This document shows, one piece after another, positions 60,554-64,000 of a DNA stretch of 64,000 nt (positions within the stretch are counted from its first letter, which is position 1; each line of letters begins with the position of its first letter). The notes beneath the pieces are model-generated. The model saw nothing but the letters and a program-made list of their open reading frames with translations. It was not told the origin of the DNA and made no database searches. The position numbers and the translations under genes were made by a program. The stretch comes from Picocystis sp. L7 (taxonomy: Eukaryota; Chlorophyta; Picocystophyceae; Picocystales; Picocystaceae): NCBI GenBank assembly GCA_020975725.1, contig QXJR01000028.1, positions 620,001 through 684,000 of the forward strand, read 5' to 3'.

Positions 60554-61768
60554 TTAGGATGCTTTCAATAAATCAGTTGTTCCCATCGCACTACTTTCCT
60601 CGCCGTATTGCACTGTCCTCGGATAGAGGGACAGGGCTTTGATCTGCAGGTTCACGCGTCCCTGCTCGAAAGTGCCCCTGGTCAAAGTAGGTTGTCCTCG
60701 GTCCTTCAGCACAGACAAGCACTCTTTTTGGAAAGAGCTTTTCCTCGCCTTGGCCACAGGTTTTGCAAGGAATGGGTGTTGCAGTGCTTGTACAGCTGTT
60801 GCTCTGCGTTGTGGATCCCACGAACATAGGGTCACCACCAATGACTTTGCACTGACGGACATGTTGGGCATCCCTTTGGCATCGCCCGCTGCGACATTTG
60901 CTTGGAAACCCATCCTGGAGAGCTTATTTGCTCCTTCCGGCCACTTTCCTTCCGTGAGAGGTCCAAGGACGCGGCAGATTTCGCTGATTTGATCCAATTC
61001 TGTCTTCCCAGGAAAAAGTGGTTCCAAGAGGAGCATCTCTGCCACAATGCATCCCACCGAGAACATGTCCGCTTGTGGCCCATAATGGTCCATTTGCAGG
61101 AGGATCTCTGGCGCTCGATACCACCTGGTGGCCACGTATCCCGTCATGGGAGCTCTTCGAGTGGCCATCCTCGCGAGTCCAAAGTCTGCGAGCTTGATGG
61201 TGTTCTGTTTGGGATCCACCAAGACATTCTCAGGCTTCAGGTCACGGTGCACCAGTCCTGTTCGATGCAACTCGGCCAATGCTTGCAGCAGTTTCCTGGC
61301 GATGTTTTGGACCACCGGAATGGGCAGATGATTTCCTTTCCTGCGTTGTAGGTAGTCCAACAAGTTCATGTCCAAGTATTCCATCACCAACCACAATTCT
61401 CCGCCCAAACCACGTCCGTCGGTTTCGAAGACGGCGTCCAGGAGTCGCACCACGTTCGGATGGCGCAGCTTTCTCAGGGCCACGAGTTCGGGTTCGGCCA
61501 TGGCTTCTTCGTGGGACGCATACCTGTTCTTCATCACCTTGATGGCCATCCATTTTCGCGTGATTCGATTCCTGGCTTTCCACACGTGTCCATAGGCACC
61601 AACTCCCACCCGCTCCACCAGCTCGTACCTCCATCGCCGCCTCCTCCCGTCAGCTCCATCTACCACCCATTCCAAGGCCCAAAAGCTTCTTCCACGTACC
61701 TTTCCATGCCCTTTCGCGCCTCCTGGACGTCGCATGCGCCGAGGAAAAGTCGCATGTCGATGGCGCAT
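60554..61768 (-). CDS. RCK (MAK/ICK/MOK)-type CMGC protein kinase
   Basis: 404 residues. Kinase motifs: GVGAYGHV (55-62), MAIK Lys 77, HRDLKPEN (174-181), DFGLAR (195-200), activation motif TGY (209-211), and YVATRWYRAPEILLQ. KWPEGANKLSRMGFQ after the insert is typical of the RCK family, which controls cilium length in Chlamydomonas (LF4) and animals (MAK, ICK). Those use TDY or TEY; the TGY seen here is the p38-type dual-phosphorylation motif. An N-terminal basic extension of ~45 residues has Met 12 (61735) as an alternative start. It is convergent with eIF4G, whose poly(A) signal lies inside this frame. Confidence 0.88.
   Translation of the reverse strand: MRHRHATFPRRMRRPGGAKGHGKVRGRSFWALEWVVDGADGRRRRWRYELVERVGVGAYGHVWKARNRITRKWMAIKVMKNRYASHEEAMAEPELVALRKLRHPNVVRLLDAVFETDGRGLGGELWLVMEYLDMNLLDYLQRRKGNHLPIPVVQNIARKLLQALAELHRTGLVHRDLKPENVLVDPKQNTIKLADFGLARMATRRAPMTGYVATRWYRAPEILLQMDHYGPQADMFSVGCIVAEMLLLEPLFPGKTELDQISEICRVLGPLTEGKWPEGANKLSRMGFQANVAAGDAKGMPNMSVSAKSLVVTLCSWDPQRRATAVQALQHPFLAKPVAKARKSSFQKECLSVLKDRGQPTLTRGTFEQGRVNLQIKALSLYPRTVQYGEESSAMGTTDLLKAS
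60567..60572 (+). terminator. AATAAA poly(A) signal of eIF4G
   Basis: Lies 105 nt after the eIF4G stop and inside the antisense kinase coding region, so the two convergent transcripts overlap at their 3' ends. Confidence 0.55.
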
Positions 61769-61946
61769 GTGGGCTCATGGCGTGTCGATCCCCATCGATA
61801 CCCACCCCTAAAGCTATCGATATCTCGGTCCGTTCGTATCGAAATCTCAGGGCAGAGATCTCGATAGGAATATCGATATCTCGAAAGGATGGGGGTTGGA
61901 CGGTCGCAGACGCGTGTCGGCGCGAAGGAAGCGCGTCGCGGACGCG
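61769..61946. promoter_or_regulatory. Divergent promoter, RCK kinase / trehalose-6-P phosphatase
   Basis: Only 178 bases separate the two ATGs. At least six copies of CGATATCTCG, GAGATCTCGATAGG, ATCGAAATCTC or CATCGATACC-type sites occupy 61784-61886, the clearest array of this motif in the window. Confidence 0.7.
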
Positions 61947-63033
61947 ATGGCGAACGACGAAGACGAAGAGGAGGTCGTGGGAGTCGATCTGGGGGTCTGG
62001 AAGGTGAGTCTCAAGGCGCAGGATGCGAAGGACGAGGCCGGAACCGTTTCTTTGCGGCGTCGGAAGGAAGGAACCGACGGCTCGAGGCGTCGAAGAGGCG
62101 CGCTTCGAAGCGACGCGGGATGCGAATCCCGGATCCGTGCGAAGAGTCGAGGAGGGAGAAAACGGCCGGTTGGAACGTGTGGCTGATGCGGATGGAGCGG
62201 AACGGACGTTGCAGAGGGAACATCCTTGCGTGGTGGACAACTTCGCCGACTTGTTCGCCAAGTTCAAAGGCAAGCGAATTGTGGTGTTTCTGGATTACGA
62301 CGGCACCCTGACACCCATCGTAAACAATCCGGACGATGCCGAGCTGTCCGAGAGCACCAGAGGTGTGCTGAGAGAGGTGGCATCCATGTTTCCAACAGCC
62401 ATCGTGAGCGGAAGGGGTTTGCAAAAGGTGTTGGACTTTGTGAAGATAGGACACATCTGTTACGCAGGCAGTCACGGCATGGACATTGCAGGGCCCGTGG
62501 AAGGACCCTGGTGTAGGGAAGGGATCAGGCACACACCAGCAGAACAGTTCGAAGACATGATGGCCGAGGTGGCATCGGCGCTGGAAGAGAAGATGCTGCA
62601 CATACCCGGCGCAACGGTGGAAAACAACAAGTTCTGCGTGAGCGCGCACTATAGGAATTGCGGACCTCAGCACCAGCACAAAGTGTTTGATGCGGTGGCG
62701 GAGACCTTGCACGGACGGGAAGGGATCAAGGTGACCAGCGGGAAGAAAGTCTTGGAGATCCGACCGGATCTACAGTGGGACAAGGGCCGTGCCCTCTTGT
62801 ACTTGTTGAGCGCACTGAGTTTGGATTTGGATCCGGATGTGGTCCCAGTGTACATAGGGGATGACACGACCGACGAGGATGCATTCGAGGTGTTGAGGGA
62901 TCACGGATCGGGTGGGCTTGGGATCTTGGTGTCCTCTACCCCTCGGAAAACGGCCGCGTCGTTTTCGCTTGAGAACACGGACAAGGTGCGGGAGTTCCTG
63001 CAGAAGCTGGTAGAATGGGGTTCGGACGGATGA
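61947..63033 (+). CDS. Trehalose-6-phosphate phosphatase, two exons
   Basis: Dephosphorylates trehalose 6-phosphate to trehalose. Exon 1 61947-62003 (MANDEDEEEVVGVDLGVWK) and exon 2 62215-63033; intron 62004-62214 (211 nt, GTGAGT...GTTGCAG, phase 0, branch-like GCTGATG). The joined protein has 291 residues. The HAD motifs are complete: VVFLDYDGTLTPIV, AIVSGRG, the conserved Lys in VLEIRP...WDKGRAL, and VYIGDDTTDEDAF. This is a single-domain OtsB without a T6P-synthase half. An unspliced alternative starting at 62023 would add an Arg/Glu-rich 64-residue leader that looks like the intron; I prefer the spliced model. Confidence 0.9.
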
Positions 63034-63732
63034 CGTCCTTCATCTCCGTTGTCGTTTTTCGTTCCTTTGCACAGTGTAGGACTGGCACGATGGCTGTCGT
63101 CCAGTCCAGCCGGCAATCGGAAGCATGCTGCCACGCGTCCCTCGTTGGGGACCGCGATCGTCACCCGTGATTTGCGCACGGACATATTGGCACATTCCTC
63201 CACCTTGCCGGGGCATGGAATGCAGTTTTATCTCTCCATGTACCCATGTGTTCTTTCTTGTACCTGTCCACCCACCATCCCATCTGTCCCTGACCTCTGG
63301 GCCCCTGGTGGTCCGATCTCCATTCCTCTGCGGCTACGATCGCCACTCTCCACCTTTCCTGATCGAACGTCGGTAGGATCCTCCGAGCTCCACCGTGGGG
63401 CGACGAGGGGACGCGTGCCCCCCAGCCTGCTTCCTCCCCCTTGGACGGTTCGAAAGCGACGTTTCATCTCGTCCGTTGGTGAAGGACCCAACGCCCCACA
63501 TCGACGGCGATCCTCGCACGCAGCTTCCTCAGCCCCATCGTCCGCCCCACACCGATCTCCCTCCTCCCCTTTCTTGGGAGATCCCGGTTCATCCCGTGTC
63601 GAAAGGGAGGAGGTTCCTTCTGCGAGTGGGTTCGAACCGGGTCGCAGAAGGGAGGTCTGAAAGGGAGGAGATGGGGATCGATCGAGGTGGAGAAGGAGAC
63701 GGTGAGGTTTTTCCCGCGCGAAACCACGCACG
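63034..63732. promoter_or_regulatory. Intergenic region upstream of last gene
   Basis: 700 bases. GTGGGTTCGAACCGGGTCGC near 63627 is another GGGTTCGAACC-type element about 100 bases before the next ATG. Long minus-strand frames here are C/T-rich shadows without motifs. Confidence 0.45.
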
Positions 63733-64000
63733 ATGCGCGAGATGGAATGGACGGAAGCGCGACGAGACGTGGAGGTGGAGAGCGAAAGCAGCTCCTTGAT
63801 GGAGGAGGAGCTGAGCCAAGGGGAAGGGAGGAGGAAGGGCTCGGATGATGCGGAGGCGAGGACGAGAGAACCGGCGACGGAAGACGAAGGACCGAACGTG
63901 GCCACGGACGAGACCGACAAGTCCAAGGCGGAGGTGTGGAGCGAACCGAACGCCTCGGCGGACGTCCCGGTGCATGGAGAAGGAGAAGAAGAAGAAGAAG
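63733..64000 (+). CDS. Acidic low-complexity protein, 3' partial
   Basis: From ATG 63733 (MREMEWTEARRDVEVESESS) the frame stays open to the right window edge, giving 89 residues that are rich in Glu, Asp, Ser and Lys and end in a poly-Glu run. No domain is visible yet. The composition resembles the acidic N-terminal region of the CELF-like protein and chromatin or RNA-related proteins, but no function can be assigned. Confidence 0.55.
   Translation, partial: MREMEWTEARRDVEVESESSSLMEEELSQGEGRRKGSDDAEARTREPATEDEGPNVATDETDKSKAEVWSEPNASADVPVHGEGEEEEE

Noticed and set aside
62023-62214. Unspliced N-terminal extension of trehalose-6-phosphate phosphatase
   Set aside because: Arg/Glu-rich and unlike the family; a consensus GTGAGT donor and GTTGCAG acceptor give a better start.
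63228-63926. Minus-strand frame of 232 codons near the right edge
   Set aside because: Antisense to the acidic partial gene and C/T-rich promoter sequence; no domain.

Overview
The window looks like nuclear DNA of a compact eukaryotic genome, most likely a small green alga. About 37 genes lie in 64 kb, on both strands, often as divergent or convergent neighbours. Most reading frames are uninterrupted; where introns occur they are usually short (about 50-210 nt, GT-AG) and near the 5' end. Evidence for the green lineage: the MenB sequence is closer to the plant type than to the bacterial type; there is a plant-type CFIm68 homologue; an NdhT/CRRJ-like J protein, a PpiC-rhodanese protein and an RseP-like protease all carry plastid-type N termini; one enzyme has the Cys-rich ShKT tail common in green algae; and two small secreted proteins have a plant LTP-like eight-cysteine pattern. 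Poly(A) hexamers are AATAAA. A red alga with few introns is a weaker alternative. The species cannot be fixed from sequence reading alone.

Layout. 0-10 kb: menB (5' end outside the window), a mitochondrial dicarboxylate carrier with one intron, a small membrane protein, a tandem pair of secreted sugar-lactone-oxidase-like flavoproteins, and a CFIm68-type RNA-binding protein. 10-17 kb: SEC23 and a UBE3D-type ubiquitin ligase (divergent), then a plastid J-domain protein and a plastid site-2 protease (divergent). 17-22 kb: a poorly resolved, lower-GC stretch with a two-exon small gene, a possible intron-dense gene and a membrane protein. 22-33 kb: a CELF/Bruno-like protein convergent with 14-3-3, a CRAL-TRIO protein, two convergent APRT genes, MetE, and a PpiC-rhodanese protein. 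33-45 kb: an LNS2 protein, two divergent eight-cysteine secreted proteins, an Rdx-like protein, an intron-containing tRNA-Arg(CCG), a DUF1295 reductase, the decapping factor DCP5/LSM14, and TIM23. 45-64 kb: a Dabb stress protein, a class II aldolase-like protein, eIF3m, an LRR-SAPS fusion, a polyamine-oxidase-like amine oxidase, eIF4G, an RCK-type kinase, trehalose-6-phosphate phosphatase, and the start of an acidic protein cut by the window end.

Functional themes: mRNA handling and translation (CFIm68, CELF, DCP5, eIF3m, eIF4G), organelle import and proteostasis (TIM23, RseP-like, J protein, PpiC), secretion (SEC23), and small-molecule metabolism (MetE, APRT, MenB, TPP). Clustering of the RNA genes may be chance. 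The most interesting signals are two near-identical gene-conversion tracts in otherwise diverged paralogue pairs, an intron flanked by an exact 8-bp direct repeat, an LRR-SAPS fusion assembled from five exons, a recurrent GATATCGA/GATCTCGA-type motif in divergent promoters, and a candidate gene with 38-60-nt introns. I saw no transposon, retroelement, virus-like element or CRISPR array.
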